64,000 nt of DNA from Rehmannia glutinosa (GCA_016081115.2 CM071930.1:36223641-36287640); one strand, 5' to 3'; numbered from the stretch's first letter, positions 46,011-58,054 are shown. Made by a program: numbers and translations. The notes: generated from the sequence alone by a model not told the origin.

Positions 46011-46511
46011 AACTTTTAACAGATTGAAAACACGAAAAACTGAACTTAGAAGATTAGGGTTTTGAACGATTTGCAGAGAGAAAATGGAATTTCGTATATA
46101 TGGGACATGAAAAAATGGTTTTTGGAATTTGAAAAATTTGATCAAAATCAACGGTCAAGATTAAGCCTTCAAAACCGCATTAAATTCCCCACATTAAATG
46201 CAGCAGCATTTATATCCAATCATATGGTTTCTTGTCGGCTTTTTTGTGTGAAATCATAATTACTGTTGACGTCATCCTTAAACATTCCCGCTTGAATAAA
46301 ACGACTGCATTTTTGTCACTTAGCTCATAAATGATTCATCTTTCTTCCAAAGTGACTTAGCTATGTTTCTCTCTTCTCATAACATTACTCAGCTGTCACC
46401 TAACTCGATACAGCTGACTTCCCGACTAGACAGTTTCACTTGGCTGATATGTGAAACTTGCTTATTTTCCATTCTCTCTTCTTCTATCTCTACTGATTGA
46501 GTCTTTTGAGT

Positions 46512-46850
46512 AATCTAAATCAACTCAATTAACCCTAACTCATTCTTGAGCTCTTCAAACCTTGATTCACATAATGGCTTTGTGAATATATCAGCTAACT
46601 GCTTATCAGTTGAGATGTATTCCAAAGTGATATCTTTCTTTTCAATATGATCTCTTATAAAATGATATCTGACATCAATGTGCTTTGCTCTTGAATGCAA
46701 CACAGGATTCTGAGTGATTGCAATAGCACTAGTGTTATCACACATAATTAGAATCTATTTTTCTTTAATATCATCATCTCTCAGCTGTTGTCTCATCCAT
46801 AAGACTTGGGCACAACAGCTGCCCGCAGCTATGTACTCTGCTTCAGCTGT
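46512..46850 (-). pseudogene. Copia-C RNase H domain
   Basis: This covers the C-terminal half of RNase H. TAEAEYIAAGSCCAQVLWM is followed by MCDNTSAIAITQNPVLHSRA, then KHIDVRYHFIRDH and STDKQLADIFTKPLCESRFE. The three acidic residues are present: Asp in GYSDSDYVGG (in the RT entry, about 46970), Glu in TAEAEY and Asp in CDNTSA. A TAG at about 46752-46757 between DDDIKEK and LIMCDN breaks the frame. RNase H would degrade the RNA strand during reverse transcription. Confidence 0.8.
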
Positions 46851-47717
46851 GGATATAGCTATTGAATTTTGTTTCTTGCTAAACCAAGAAACCAACCTAT
46901 TTCCAAGCATTTGACATGCACCTGAAGTACTCTTCCTGTCAACTCTACCTCCAACATAGTCTGAGTCTGAGTATCCTACCAGATTGAATCCTCCTTCATT
47001 TGGATACCATACACCGACTTCCTGGCATCCCTTCAAATACCTTAGGATTCTCTTAGTTGCAGTCATGTGGCTCTCTTTTGGTGCAGATTGAAATCTAGCT
47101 CTTGGTGCTTGTTTCAATCCATACAATGCCTTCTTTAGCTTGTAGACCTTATCTCCAATAGTTTTCTGCTCAAAACCTGGAGGTTGTTCAACGTAGACTT
47201 CTTTCTCTAACAGTTCATTTAGAAATGCACTCTTCACATCCATTTGATATACAGTGAAGTTCTTACATGCAGCATAGGCAAGAAACATCCTTATTGCTTC
47301 CAATCTGGCAACGGGAGCAAAGGTTTCATCAAAATCTATACATTCTTCTTGGCAATACCCTTTGGCTACCAATCTTGCTTTGTTTATGACAACAGATCCT
47401 TCCTCATTCATCTTGTTTCTGAATACCCACTTAGTACCAATAACATTTTGGTGGGTAGGCCTTTGAACTAATTCACATACTTTGTTTCTTCCAAACTGAT
47501 TCAGCTCTTCTTGCATGGCCTGAATCCAATGTGTGTCATCCAATGCTTGAGACACATCTTTAGGCTCTATCTGGGAAATAAAACAAGTGAACATTGCTTC
47601 ATGATGTGCTCTGGATCTAGTTCTTATGCCATCTCTAACATCTCCAATAACTAACTCAGGTGGATGGTCTCTCAGCCATCTCACATCAGGTTGGAGTAAG
47701 TCTGTTGGATTGACCAT
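46755..47717 (-). pseudogene. Copia-C reverse transcriptase with a deletion removing the YVDD box
   Basis: The frame of 320 residues opens MVNPTDLLQPDVRWLRDHPP and matches Copia-B RT closely through DVKSAFLNELLEKEVYVEQP and LYGLKQAPRA. There it jumps directly to RFQSAPKESHMTATKRILRY, which in intact elements lies well after the active site. The deleted part includes the YVDD box seen in Copia-B. It continues into the connection and first part of RNase H (GYSDSDYVGGRVDRKSTSGA). The frame is open across the deletion, so the loss was in phase, but the enzyme cannot polymerise. Confidence 0.88.
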
Positions 47718-47739
47718 CTCTGACTAAGTTGTCTTGAAT

Positions 47740-49170
47740 AGCTCTTTCATCTTCATTCAGCTGTAGACCTTCCAGTTGTTTTTGAGATTCAGCTATCTCA
47801 TCATCATCAGGGTTGAGTGCTCTCACTCCAGCTTCAACATATGGACTCTTCTGCATAGTTGGATGATTCAGTTTATCAGGTAACTCATCAATGTCTTCTC
47901 CATTCACATTAGGTTCATCAAAAACCACATGGATAGACTCTCTGTGACCATAGTCCTTTTGTTCAGCACTCTATAGGCTTTACTCTCAGCTAGAGTATCC
48001 CAAAAAGATACCTTCATCAGCTTTACCATCAAAAGCCTTCAAATTATCCTTGCCATTATTATGGATGAAATATTTGCATCCAAATATCTTGAAATATCCA
48101 ACAATTGGCTTCCTCCCTGTCCAAATCTCATAGGGTGTCTTGGTCAATTGCCTGTTAATCATGCATCTATTTTGAGTGTAGCATGCTGTATTTATTGCTT
48201 CAGCCCAAAACCTCTTAGGCAATCCATCTTCAGCTAACATTGTCCTTGCAGCTTCCTTGAGAGTTTGTTCCTTCTTTCAACTATTCCATTCTGTTGTGGA
48301 GTCCTTGCTGCTGATAACTCATGAGCAATACCATTTTCAACACAATACTGAGTTATTATCCCATTGACAAACTCAGTTCTCCTGTCAGATCTTATCTTTA
48401 TAATGGTTTGAGTCTTCTCATTTTGAACTCTTCATCAGCTGAGGTAACTTCTGCACTGTTTCCTTCTTTTTACACATGAAAATTGTCCATGTATATCTTG
48501 AATAATCATCCACCACCACTAAGGTGTATTTCTTTTCACTGATGCTAGCTGGCTCAACTGGACCAAATAAATCCATATGGACCAAATAAATCCATATGCA
48601 ACAGATGCAATATTTGATTTGCTTTCCCATCTGGCATGCATCACATATACGTTCTTTCTTGTACACTGAGTCTGGAAATCCTTCTACAAGATGACTCCTT
48701 GCCAGCTTGTTGATTGTCTTGAAGTTCAGATGACTCAGCTTCTTGTGCCACAACTAACTTGATTCGGCTGTTCTCCTTGCTAACAAACACATGCTTGGTG
48801 TAGCAGTAGACCAATCTACCACATACATATTCTTTTGCCTTGTTCCTTGCAGCACTATTTCATTTGACTCAGCGTCTTTGATTTGGCATATCCCCATGTT
48901 GAATCCTACATTGTAGCCCTTGTCACAGAGTTGGCTGATGCTTAACAGGTTGAAGTTGAGGCCTTCAACATAAGCAACATCTGTGATCTCCAATCCATTT
49001 TTCTTGATGGATCATGTGCCTTTGATCTCCCCTGAAGCTTCATTTCCTCCAAATATAACTTTAGCACCTTTGATTTCCTTAAGTCTTGAGATTTTTCTTG
49101 TTCCCTATCATATGTCTGGAACAACCATTATCCAAGTACCAGGTTCCTTGGCACTCAGTTGTTCCTTGAA
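47740..49170 (-). pseudogene. Copia-C protease and integrase, frameshifted
   Basis: From about 49140 down: the protease motif reads LDNGCSRHM, where Copia-B has DSGCSRHM, so the DSG triad is now DNG. Then MEITDVAYVEGLNFNLLSIS, MWHKKLSHLNF and ICDACQMGKQ (zinc-binding His and Cys residues). The integrase core begins at VHMDLFGPVEPASI; a small tandem duplication of about 20 bases (gaccaaataaatccatatg twice near 48573-48598) and an upstream deletion disturb it. SDRRTEFVNG near 48390 replaces SDRGTEFVNG. The C-terminal part runs AEDGLPKRFWAEAINTACYT and on to 47986. Several frame breaks make it non-functional. Confidence 0.8.
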
Positions 49171-49644
49171 TCTGCAATCAAGGAAATTAGGTTTTAGGTA
49201 CCCATACTTGTCTGGGTCCTGGGGGGTTAGTGCTATAAGATGTTCCAACCAACCTATAGCTAGATGACCTGACTCTAAGAGGTTGCCATCTACCAGTACC
49301 ATAATCATAATGCATATTAGCAAATTGCTTAGAGGTTTTAGGATCATACATCTATCTCTTTTGTTTGTGTGTCTGTATGTGTGTTTTAGCAATTGCTTTC
49401 TTGGGATAGTTATGAAATCTCTGAGTGTAGTGCTTGGGTGCATATGTGTGCTGATAATAGCTCTTTTGCCTAGGGAATTACCTTTGCTGAGTTTGAGGTC
49501 TTTCCCATTTTGGGTTGTATCCCATAGGTCTTTGTTGATGTTTCACATTATTCCAATCAGCTTGGTTTGGATAGTTTCTAACATTCCCATCATATGTATT
49601 TCTTTGATGAAATTTTTGGGGCTTTTGGTAGCTCTGTTTGCTTC

Positions 49645-51490
49645 TTACAGAGTATTTTCTGTTTGGAGTCTACTGAGGGACCTGTCTGAATTTCTTCTCA
49701 GCCGTCCTTTCAGCATACTCAATTGGCTTCTTTTCATTTCCTTTGTAACCAAGGCCAGTATGATTGTGATTGTGTTTTGGAGTGAATGTGGGTGCAGCAT
49801 TTGGTGGTTTGGGTTTTTGGAATACTTCATTGCTTGAAGATTCTTTTTCCAAAATCACTCTTGGAGTTTGACTATGCACAAAAGAATTAAAACCTATGCC
49901 TGTCTTGTCTCCACATTCTTTTTGACTCATAATAAGTTCATCCAATGATTTGGATGCTTTTGTAAACGAGGCAATCACATTTTAAAGATCTTTTTCCCTC
50001 TTTTCTGTAGCAGCTAACTCTGCTATGATCTTGGCATTTTCAGCCTTCAGCTTAGTGTTCTCATCAGCTATGTGACTCAGAGTACTCAGCTCTTTTGTCA
50101 GTTGTGAGTTTTGGCTTTTAAGCTGGCTGTTTTTCTTATTTAAGAGTGTGTGAGAGGTTTTAATGTGCTCAAAATCTTTCATCATTTTGCCTAATGAATC
50201 ATAAAGATCTGTGGGTGATGAAGTGTGTGTGTCACAGTCACTATCACCTGAATCAGAATGAGATGAGTTAGAGTGTACCTCATCTTATTGATCTTGTTCT
50301 TTGGCCATGAGGCAAACCAAAGCCTCTTATTCTGTGTCACTTGAGTAGTCAGCTTCACTACTATCGGAGTCTGCTGCCTCTTTGCACTTGGCTGGCTCAG
50401 CAGTCTCAGCAGCTAACATGGCTTTCTTCTTTTTCTGTCTTCTTTCCCTGAAGACTTTTCTTTCTTCCTCATTTATATTCTTATTGACTGGTGGATAGGA
50501 ACAGTAAATAGCAAAATGTCCTAGTTGTCTGCAATTCCAACACAGGTTCTCAGCTCTCTGATCAGCTCGGTCAGTCCTTTGATTATTAGCTCTCGATTTT
50601 CAGCTCTCTTGGGTGGCCTGTCCTCCCTTGCTTTGGAGGGTGCTGAATGTCTTCGGAGGTCTCACCCTTGTTCCTTTTATAGTTCTTGTTAAAGAACTTG
50701 TTGAATCTTTTTACCATGAGGGCAATCTCCTCCTGGTCAATGGTTTCCTTTGGCTCAGTTCTTTTCCCATCACTGGCCAATAATGCAGCTGTCTTTGGTA
50801 AAACTATTTCCTCTTACTCTTTCCTTCTCAACTCAAACTCCTAGGATTTGAGGTCTAGGAATAGCTCATGGTTGGATGTTTTTGAGAGGTCCATTGAATG
50901 TCTCAGGGTCATGACCTTCATTTCTCATTCAGCTCGGAGGGCTCTTAATATCTTCATACACATCTCCTTCTATGTGTATTCTTTTCCAAGAGCTGAAAGC
51001 TCATTTGTTATCTCTGTAAATCTGGCATCCAACTAATCCAGAGTTTTACCTGCAAGCATTTTAAAATTTTCAAATTTTTGAACATCAACAATTAATTTAT
51101 TTTCCTTAATCTGTTATGATCCTTCACAAATTAGGGTCAGCTTATCCCAGATTTCTTTGGCAGATTTGCAAGATTTGACTTTGTTGAACATGGCTTTGTC
51201 CAACGTCTGGTAGAGTATATTCTTGGCCACATTGTCCAGGTTATATCTCTTTCGATCTTCATTTGTCCATTCAGTCCGTGGTTTTTCGACCATGGTGATC
51301 TATCTTCTATCCTCTCCTTGCCCGGTGCGGTCACCGCAGTTTCTTGCGCGCGATGTTGACTTTGTATATTTCCAATGGTCCATCCTCTATCACAAGCCAC
51401 ATTTCATCGTGTAAAGCGGATAGATGAGCCTGCATGAGAATTTTTCAGTCATCAAACTCTTCCACAGTGAACATTGGAATACGAGTTAGA
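49645..51490 (-). pseudogene. Copia-C gag, frameshifted but with intact zinc knuckle
   Basis: The start region near 51490 reads IIEANLTRIPMFTVEEFDD, with ATT where Copia-B has ATG. The gag core continues in pieces. At about 50545-50500 the zinc knuckle CWNCRQLGHFAIYC is intact (CX2CX4HX4C). It is followed by a basic RKKKAMLAAETAEPAKCKE stretch, then the long coiled coil NSQLKSQNSQLTKELSTLSH and continuing to KEKDL (50185-49982). The C-terminal basic region runs to about 49645. Premature stops and shifts are scattered throughout. Confidence 0.8.
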
Positions 51491-51610
51491 TTTGCTTCAA
51501 TGATAACTTTTCTTAAAAGATGAAAGAATTTGAAAAACACAAGTGTTAAAACATTTTGAAAAGATAGAGATCTAGTTCAGTAACCAGTGCGGAAGGCTCA
51601 ATGAACCAAC

Positions 51611-51625
51611 CGCTCTGATACCACT
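51611..51625 (-). other. Primer-binding site of Copia-C
   Basis: The - strand reads AGTGGTATCAGAGCGG directly after the LTR. TGGTATCAGAGC is the exact complement of the plant initiator-Met tRNA 3' end, better preserved than in Copia-B. Confidence 0.85.
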
Positions 51626-54045
51626 TGTAGGTCCCAAGGGGTGTTGTGTAAGGTTTAGAAGGGGGGTTGAATAAACCTTACCAAATTTTCGAATTTAGTC
51701 CTTTTAAAATTGTTCAACAGAGTTGGCTCAAATCAACTGTGTTCTTGGGGGACAACTAAGTTGGCTATTCAACTAAGTTACCCACTCAACAGACTCGATA
51801 GAGCTGTTGCTAGTATAACTTGGCTGCTTAAGCCAAATATTTAACTTAGTCGATTTGGTTTTATAACAGCGAAAGACTTAACACCCTTTGATTGATTTAA
51901 AGTTCATTTTTAACACTTATTTTAGTACTTAGTTATTTATCAGTTTGGATAACAGATTTAACTAACATCAGATATAAAGTAAATATGCAGGAATGTAAAT
52001 GCTGAAAGTACATTGACACAAGTAATTTTATAGTGGTTCGAAGATAGGGTAATTCTTCTAATCCACTCTTCTCCAACTCCTGGAGAAATCCACTAAGTAA
52101 CAGATCAAGTTACAAAGCAGTGAACAGTCTAGAGACAACCTTGATCACATAACTGGCTTCTCCTGCGACTCAGCTTCTTCACGAGGCAGTTGCCTTGCTA
52201 CTTCAGCTCACTTTCAAATCCTTGGATTTGATCACGAAGCCCTCCAACAAACTTGAAACTTGGTTCGACCTTGAACCTTTTTACAATCCTTCAACTTGGA
52301 AAGTAGACCCCTTTTTGATCTTCAATTGTTTCCTCTTCAACTGGTTGAAGTTATCTCTCCTTCACAACTTGTGTTGGATCGAGTTTCTTCGAGTTTTAGG
52401 CTTGAGGAATATCTTGAAATGCTTTGAAAATATTGCAGATTGATTGCTTGAATAATGCTTGCTCTTGCTAGGTATAGGTAATCATTGTAACCTTTTTTCC
52501 TCAGCCTTTTATAGTGCACATTTGAAATTTGCCCGTTGAAGAGATAGGCTAGTTTCAAATGTTACTTTGTGTTCGTTGGCTTATCTTTTCTTGGACTGCA
52601 GCCCTTGTGATGTTGACCTTTTCTCGTATTAATTGGCTCTTCAGCTTTACAGGTTCTGACACAAGATGTCGTGTTTCCCATTGGCTCATTCCTTTTGCAT
52701 ATTTCTGGGCCAAACACTTTAAGACCTGGCAGCTTGACATATTACTATATCGAGTAATATCCTGAAGAGCAATTTGAAGAAATGACCTTAAATCTTTGTG
52801 TACTGACCCCTAATCGAATTGTTTGGGATTCAGAAGTGAAAGAAATCATTTTATCTATGAATAGTGCTCAAATTGGCGTATTACCAAATCATGCTCCTAT
52901 TGCTACAGCTGTAGATATAGGGATTTTGAACTCTTCTCAAACTCCTGGAGGAATCCACTAGGTAACAAATCAAGTTACAAGGTAGTTCTCACTCTAGAGA
53001 CAGACTTGATCACACAGTTGGCTTCTCCTGCGACTCAGCTTCTTCACAAGACAATTGCCTTGCTACTTCAGCTCCCTTCAAGTCTTTGGAATTGATCACA
53101 CAACCTTCCAACAAACTTGAAACTCCTGGTTCGACCTTGAACCTTTCTACAACTCCTTCAACTTAGAGAGTAGACCCCTTTTTGTTCTTTAAATTTTTTC
53201 TCTTCAACTGGTTGAAGTAAATTTTCCTTCACAGCATGTGTTGGATTGAGTTCCTTTGAGTTTTAGGCTTGAAGAATTCTTTGATAAGCATTGAGAATAT
53301 TGCAGGTTATGCTTGCTTGCATATTGCTTGAAAGATCGATTTTCCAGGTAAGCTTTTCTCAAATGCTTCCTCAGTCTTTTATAGTGTTCGTTTGAAAATT
53401 TGCCTGTTGAAGAGATAGGCTATTTTCAAATGACACTTCTTGTTCATTGGTTTGTCTTTTCTTGGCCTGCAGCGATATGATGTTGACTCTTCCTCGTATT
53501 AAATGACTCTGCAGCTTTACAGGGTCTGACACATGCTCCAGTGTTTCTCATTGGTTTATTCCTTTGCATATTTCTGGGCCAAACACTATAAGACCGGGCA
53601 GATTGGACTTATTACTATATCGAGTAATATTCTTGACTTTCTTTCAACGGATCAATGTCACTTGTCTTGACTTGACTGCTGCCTTTTCCTCTTTGACTTG
53701 AGTCTGCTCCAGTCCTAGGAATGACTCAACTATCACTTCAACTGTTAGACTTGGCTCCTTTTACTGACTTGACTGATACTTCCTCATACTTCACACAGCT
53801 GTTCCTCAGCCGACTCTCCTTTAGTCGAGTCATTGTCTTCCATCTTGACCATACTCAGCTGACACACAATGGAGTCTTCACTTTAGTCTGCAGTTGACTT
53901 CTTCCATTCTTCGACATAGCTGACTTCACTCAGCTCTTTCAGTCCTATCTATTACAACATAGAACTACAAGGAAAATGGGCTGCCAACTTCCTAGTCTAA
54001 GTTTTACATGGTATCATCAAAATCTTACAAATAAATTTCCCAACA
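51626..54045 (-). repeat. Composite 5' LTR of Copia-C: two diverged LTR pieces joined by plastid DNA
   Basis: The outer ends are canonical (TGTTGGGAAAT at 54045, GGGACCTACA at 51626), but the length is 2420 bp against about 1520 for the family. The piece 51626-52761 and the piece 52931-54045 overlap in LTR content: 52071-52760 and 52931-53630 both start ctcttct.caactcctgga and both end actatatcgagtaatat. The two overlapping copies differ at roughly one base in eight, too much for a recent duplication in place. Between them lies the plastid segment 52762-52930. Confidence 0.85.
52762..52930 (+). other. atpE: Nuclear plastid DNA (NUPT): end of atpB and start of atpE
   Basis: The segment contains gagcaatttgaagaaatgac, the last codons of plastid atpB (SNLKK, TGA) overlapping the atpE ATG by four bases, as in most angiosperm plastomes. 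From 52782 the atpE frame reads MTLNLCVLTPNRIVWDSEVK, then EIILSMNSAQIGVLPNHAPI, then ATAVDIGIL, without a stop over about 49 codons. atpE encodes the epsilon subunit of the chloroplast CF1 ATP synthase. At 52930 the sequence switches to LTR. The frame runs on to a TAG at 52959-52961, making a meaningless 59-codon fusion. The excellent frame preservation suggests a fairly recent transfer. It cannot make a working subunit. Confidence 0.93.
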
Positions 54046-55414
54046 CACCTTATTAGTGGTGAAGCTCTATATAAACTAGTCAAACATTTAATATATTTCT
54101 TATGTGGGATATGGTTTTCCATATTCGCACCCTTTTATATTCCTTATATAAAAAACATTTAAGTCGCTAACTTTATGCATTAATTTCTCATTCACCCGAA
54201 ATTGATTTTGAGAAATTCAAAATGCTAATTTTATCTACCCGCGGTGTAGATACAATTACATCATTTATTTTTCGAAATAAATAAATAATCCCACTTAATT
54301 AATTGGTCAAACATGGGTAAAAATTCATTTAGTAAAAACCAATTTCCAACACTCATAAAATATGAATGACGCGATTTTAGTTCCAAAATTTGCACTTACG
54401 GTCACAAAGATATTTTCTTAGCAGATTAGACCAATCAGAAATAAAACTTGCAACTTTTGTCCCACGCTTTTTTTAACGAAGAAACATTAAATCAATTTTT
54501 GAATTACAAAATTGTTCATATAATTTAAAAAATGTCATTTTATTCAGTTTTATTTTTGATTGATATTTTACAAAATAATTTAAAAATAACATAAAAATTT
54601 AAATTCATAAGTAATTTTATTTTAAAATTCTAAAACATTTTTACTGTAAATAAGAATTAAAATATGGGATAATTTTTAAAACAAGTATAAAATAATAAAA
54701 ATAGATTTACATAAATCTGAAAAATAAGCATAATTTTAAAATAAGTAAATAATATTAAAATATATTTACATAGATTTTAAGAGATTTCGTACAAATATAT
54801 AAATAGATTTATATTAACATTTAATACATTACTTATATGACTTATAAATATATTTTCTACTAATAACTAAAAATTGTTTAAATATCTTATTATTGTATCA
54901 AATACAATTTATGTATGAGTAAATTCAATAATGTTAATATAAAATTTGAATTTATAAAATTTATATAAAACTATAATATTGAGTAAGTATATAATATTTT
55001 ATACTTAATTAGGGAAGTAGGTAAATTTATTATTTCATACATATTTTTAAATCGTTTTAATATCGTAGACTTAAGTAAATATTTGTTTTAATATTTTATA
55101 CTTATTTTAAACTTATTCTTGTACTCTAGAGTTATGTAAAATTGCAAAAATATTTAATGGAAATTTTGACAATGAGACTAATTTTGTAATAAAATCATTT
55201 TAGTTGGACTATTTTGAAACATGGGACTCAAATAGTGTCCCCCAATTTTACGGGACCGAAAAATATAATTTTCTCTCATTCTGAGAGGGTCATACCAAAA
55301 TCTCTTGATTAGGGCTTCAAACTCTAAAGCACAAACACTTCGACCAAATCGAGCTATCCCGAGTCCCATAATGTAATGTGGATAAGTAAAACTTCATACC
55401 CTATCACAGCCTCA
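54046..55414. other. AT-rich interval, no gene seen
   Basis: Very AT-rich sequence with no supported ORF, RNA gene or transposon end. Bases 54046-54050 (cacct) are the expected target duplication of Copia-C, with no partner identified. Confidence 0.6.
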
Positions 55415-55422
55415 CTGGGACA

Positions 55423-55595
55423 TAGGGGCGGAGCCAGGAATAAATTTGGGGTGCGCCGATATACGAAAATGAGATGGACCGGATAAGAAAATTATAATTA
55501 AATTATTTTTTAAAAAAAAATTCTAGTGTGTTTTTTTTTCTTAAAAAAAATGGGAGGGGCCGGGGCTGAAGTGGTCCCCCATCCATCCGCCCTTG
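55423..55595 (+). mobile_element. hAT-type MITE
   Basis: The ends are TAGGGGCGGAGCCAGG and, on the complement, CAAGGGCGGATGGATGG. Flanking octamers CTGGGACA (55415-55422) and CTGGGTAA (55596-55603) agree at 6 of 8. The GGGGCGGAGCCA terminus resembles that of the element at 30625-31259. The interior has A and T homopolymers and a GC-rich right flank (ggaggggccggggc). Confidence 0.7.
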
Positions 55596-55603
55596 CTGGG
55601 TAA

Positions 55604-56127
55604 ACCATCATCAGCCACAGGATTGACGCTGTAAAAAACATACACTGAAGTAAATTCCTCCTTTTTTTTTTAGTCGAAACGATAGAATATACCGAAGTTG
55701 AACGAAAAGAAAATCAAAAAATAGAAAACACCATACTAATCAAATCACGGTCTTCATTGTCAGAAACTATGAATGCGAAAAAAACGAAGTACTGTCCGTG
55801 TTACTTAACCACTGTTGTACGTAATAACTACTTCAATCATACATCCTGTTTCAGAAAGGACTTGAACATATACAATTTTGAAATACATATTCAATGGGAT
55901 TTGAACATTAAATAATTTTTGAATGCATAATAAACCCATGATTTTGTTAGGTGGTTGGCAGTTCTTTATGTTGCAAATATATCCTTTTGTTTCAATATAT
56001 TAGACTATTGCAACTGATATTATAGTCTAAACCATGGTTACAATCTAGTTCTTTATGTTGCAATTATATCCTTCTGTTTCAATCTGTTAGGTTTTTCTTT
56101 CCACATTTTGGCAATATATGAATTTAA
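55604..56127. other. Unassigned AT-rich interval
   Basis: No gene or element is recognised. ttctttatgttgcaa(a/t)tatatcctt(t/c)tgtttcaat occurs at about 55963 and again at about 56051, a direct repeat of about 40 bases. Confidence 0.55.
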
Positions 56128-56480
56128 GGGAGTGATTGGTTGGCCTTTTGTTTCGCTTTCTTTTACTTTTGAAGGTAATATTGTGAAAAAATTATTTTGA
56201 AAAAATGAGAATGATTTTTGAATGTAATTGGATATAAGATGAAAATTTGTTGATGATAGTTGATGTAACGGTTTTCTTACTATAATAGTGATTAGATGTG
56301 ATGAGTGTTTTGAAAAATAAAAGAGGGTGAATAGTGTATATGTGATATGATTGTATAATAATGATAGTTGATGTGATATTTTTTTTGTTTAAAGTATAAA
56401 AAAATGTGACTGATAATTTGAAAAGTAAAAATAAGAGAATAGTTCATTTTTCTGATTTTTTTTACAAACAATCACACTTT
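56128..56480 (+). mobile_element. Probable Tourist/Harbinger-like MITE
   Basis: The ends GGGAGTGATTGGTTGG and, on the complement, AAAGTGTGATTGTTTG are imperfect inverted repeats. Both sides are flanked by TAA (56125-56127 and 56481-56483), the TWA target of PIF/Harbinger MITEs. The interior alternates gaaaaaatgagaatga and gatgatagttgatgt motifs, the latter occurring twice. Ends are diverged, so the class is uncertain. Confidence 0.5.
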
Positions 56481-56483
56481 TAA

Positions 56484-57736
56484 CTAAAATTTTGCCCGGA
56501 AAGTGGAAGAGAAGAGAATAATCTCACAAGCAAAGCACTCCTTCATTTTCTCAAATCTAAGCCCATCACTAGTAAGTCATTTATTTATAGACGTTTTGGT
56601 AATATTTTTTTTCAGTACATTTACAAAGTCCTGATAGGGGTGGGACGTTTTGGTAATATTTATTTATAGACGTTTTGGTAAATATAAATGCATGCCACCG
56701 CAAGAGCAGTGAGACACAATCATGAACTTGCTGTAAAATATTGGAAGCAAAATATAAGGAAAACATAAAAAACCATGCTAACAGAACCATATCAGTGGTC
56801 TGCAGGAAAATGGTTTACTCAGAAAACTGAATAAATTGTTGTCCAGTTGTAAACCATGGAGGAAACGTTGTATCCTAAAAAATAACAATGCAGGTCTCAA
56901 GTTCGGGATAGCCTATTGGGCTACCAAAGAAATTTTGTTGAGTAATTGTTTGCTTGTGACTAGAAGTAACCCAACATTTTTCATTTGATCGAATTTTATT
57001 ATTTTCAGGTTCTAAATATGTAACATAATCACATTAAAAAGATTTAGAGAATAAATATTGAATCCTAGTACAAGTAGCAATCTTTTTATAACCAAATATA
57101 ATGAAAGGTGGACTCATTCTGAAAACACTATAACATTAACTACTCATTCCCAAGGTCGCATAAACTTCCTACTTCTAAAGCAACTAAAAATAAGTGACCA
57201 TTGCATGTGTAATTTGTTTCAACTGAACAAAAACTTAAGCCCTCGAGTTGCTCCTAAATGCAGAAACTGAAAACAGAAGATCCAAGAAAGCAGAAAACAG
57301 AGGACCCGAGCAAAGAGACGAGAAATCAAAAAGAATATAGAGACACGAGACCAAATATTGCAATTTCGTCAATAAAAGATGGCTGAACTAAAATTTTATC
57401 AAATTTAGCCCCTTATGCCATGAATACACCAACTACACAGGGGGTTAGACTTAGAAAGCACACTTGGTCTACGTTCTTATTGTATTAAGTCGTACCAGTC
57501 AGGCTGTGTAAAAAAAGTTGAAAATCATGTCGCTCATAGAAAAAAAATAAAAATACGGGATTTCCCTCTGTCTCTGCTAAACAATTTACAGTAAACATTT
57601 GCTACAGATTAGGATGTAATGTACAACAGCAAAGACATTAGTAGAATTTTTTTTCACGGTTACATCAAACACCAACACGGTAATGCACATTTGTCAAAGC
57701 AAGTTACTGCAAAGACGTCGCATGCAAATATTAGGA
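56484..57736. other. Downstream flank and 3' UTR region of the AKIN beta gene
   Basis: On the - strand this follows the AKIN beta stop codon (57737). The 3' UTR probably extends some hundred bases below it. gacgttttggtaa is present three times at 56590-56690 as a short direct repeat. No other coding region is supported. Confidence 0.5.
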
Positions 57737-58054
57737 TCACCTCTTCAGCGGCTTATACAGGACGACAGTCACATACTTGGACTGAAACCGATGAGTCAGA
57801 CCAAGAGCAACTACAGACTGGGACGACTGTCCTTTTTCCATAAACAGGTGGTTGAGCACCACGTGCTGAGGTTTTGAAGCAGCAGTTTCTATATGGTTTT
57901 CTAAGCCAAGAACCGGTGAATTGAGTTGAGCTGGAACCAAAACTGGATCCTTGGCAAAATCTTCATCTCCTGGGAAAACTTGACTGTAGCTCGACTCAGG
58001 TGATGAGGGAGCCTCAAACTCTGCCACACTATCAAGGTTTTCGGGCACGTAATC
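57737..58054 (-). CDS. KINB: SnRK1 regulatory subunit beta (AKIN beta), last exon
   Basis: The exon begins, after acceptor tatag, with DYVPENLDSVAEFEAPSSPE, continues SSYSQVFPGDEDFAKDPVLV, and ends THRFQSKYVTVVLYKPLKR with TGA at 57737-57739. This is the AMPKBI (ASC) domain of the beta subunit, which binds the kinase alpha and the gamma subunit; HVVLNHLFMEKG and VVALGLTHRFQSKYVTVVLY are its hallmark strands. SnRK1 is the plant energy-sensing kinase related to yeast SNF1 and animal AMPK. The frame is intact. Exon length (318 nt including stop) and phase fit the exons at 61298-61460 and 61595-61770. Confidence 0.95.
   Translation of the reverse strand, partial: DYVPENLDSVAEFEAPSSPESSYSQVFPGDEDFAKDPVLVPAQLNSPVLGLENHIETAASKPQHVVLNHLFMEKGQSSQSVVALGLTHRFQSKYVTVVLYKPLKR

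Larger units (their letters stand above)
45900..54045 (-). mobile_element. Copia-C: SIRE/Maximus-type copia element, 3' LTR missing
   Basis: On the - strand: LTR (54045-51626, composite), primer-binding site, gag, protease (mutated), integrase, RT with an internal deletion, and RNase H ending at 46515. It is the same family as Copia-A and Copia-B and more complete than B at the 3' end of pol. Downstream of RNase H a short frame (45921-46035) may be the start of an extra ORF. No LTR was found below 45900, so the 3' end is lost; the left boundary is approximate. Confidence 0.8.

Noticed and set aside
52782..52961. 59-codon atpE-LTR fusion as a new gene
   Set aside because: It is a chance continuation of a plastid fragment into LTR sequence, with no promoter or transit peptide evidence.
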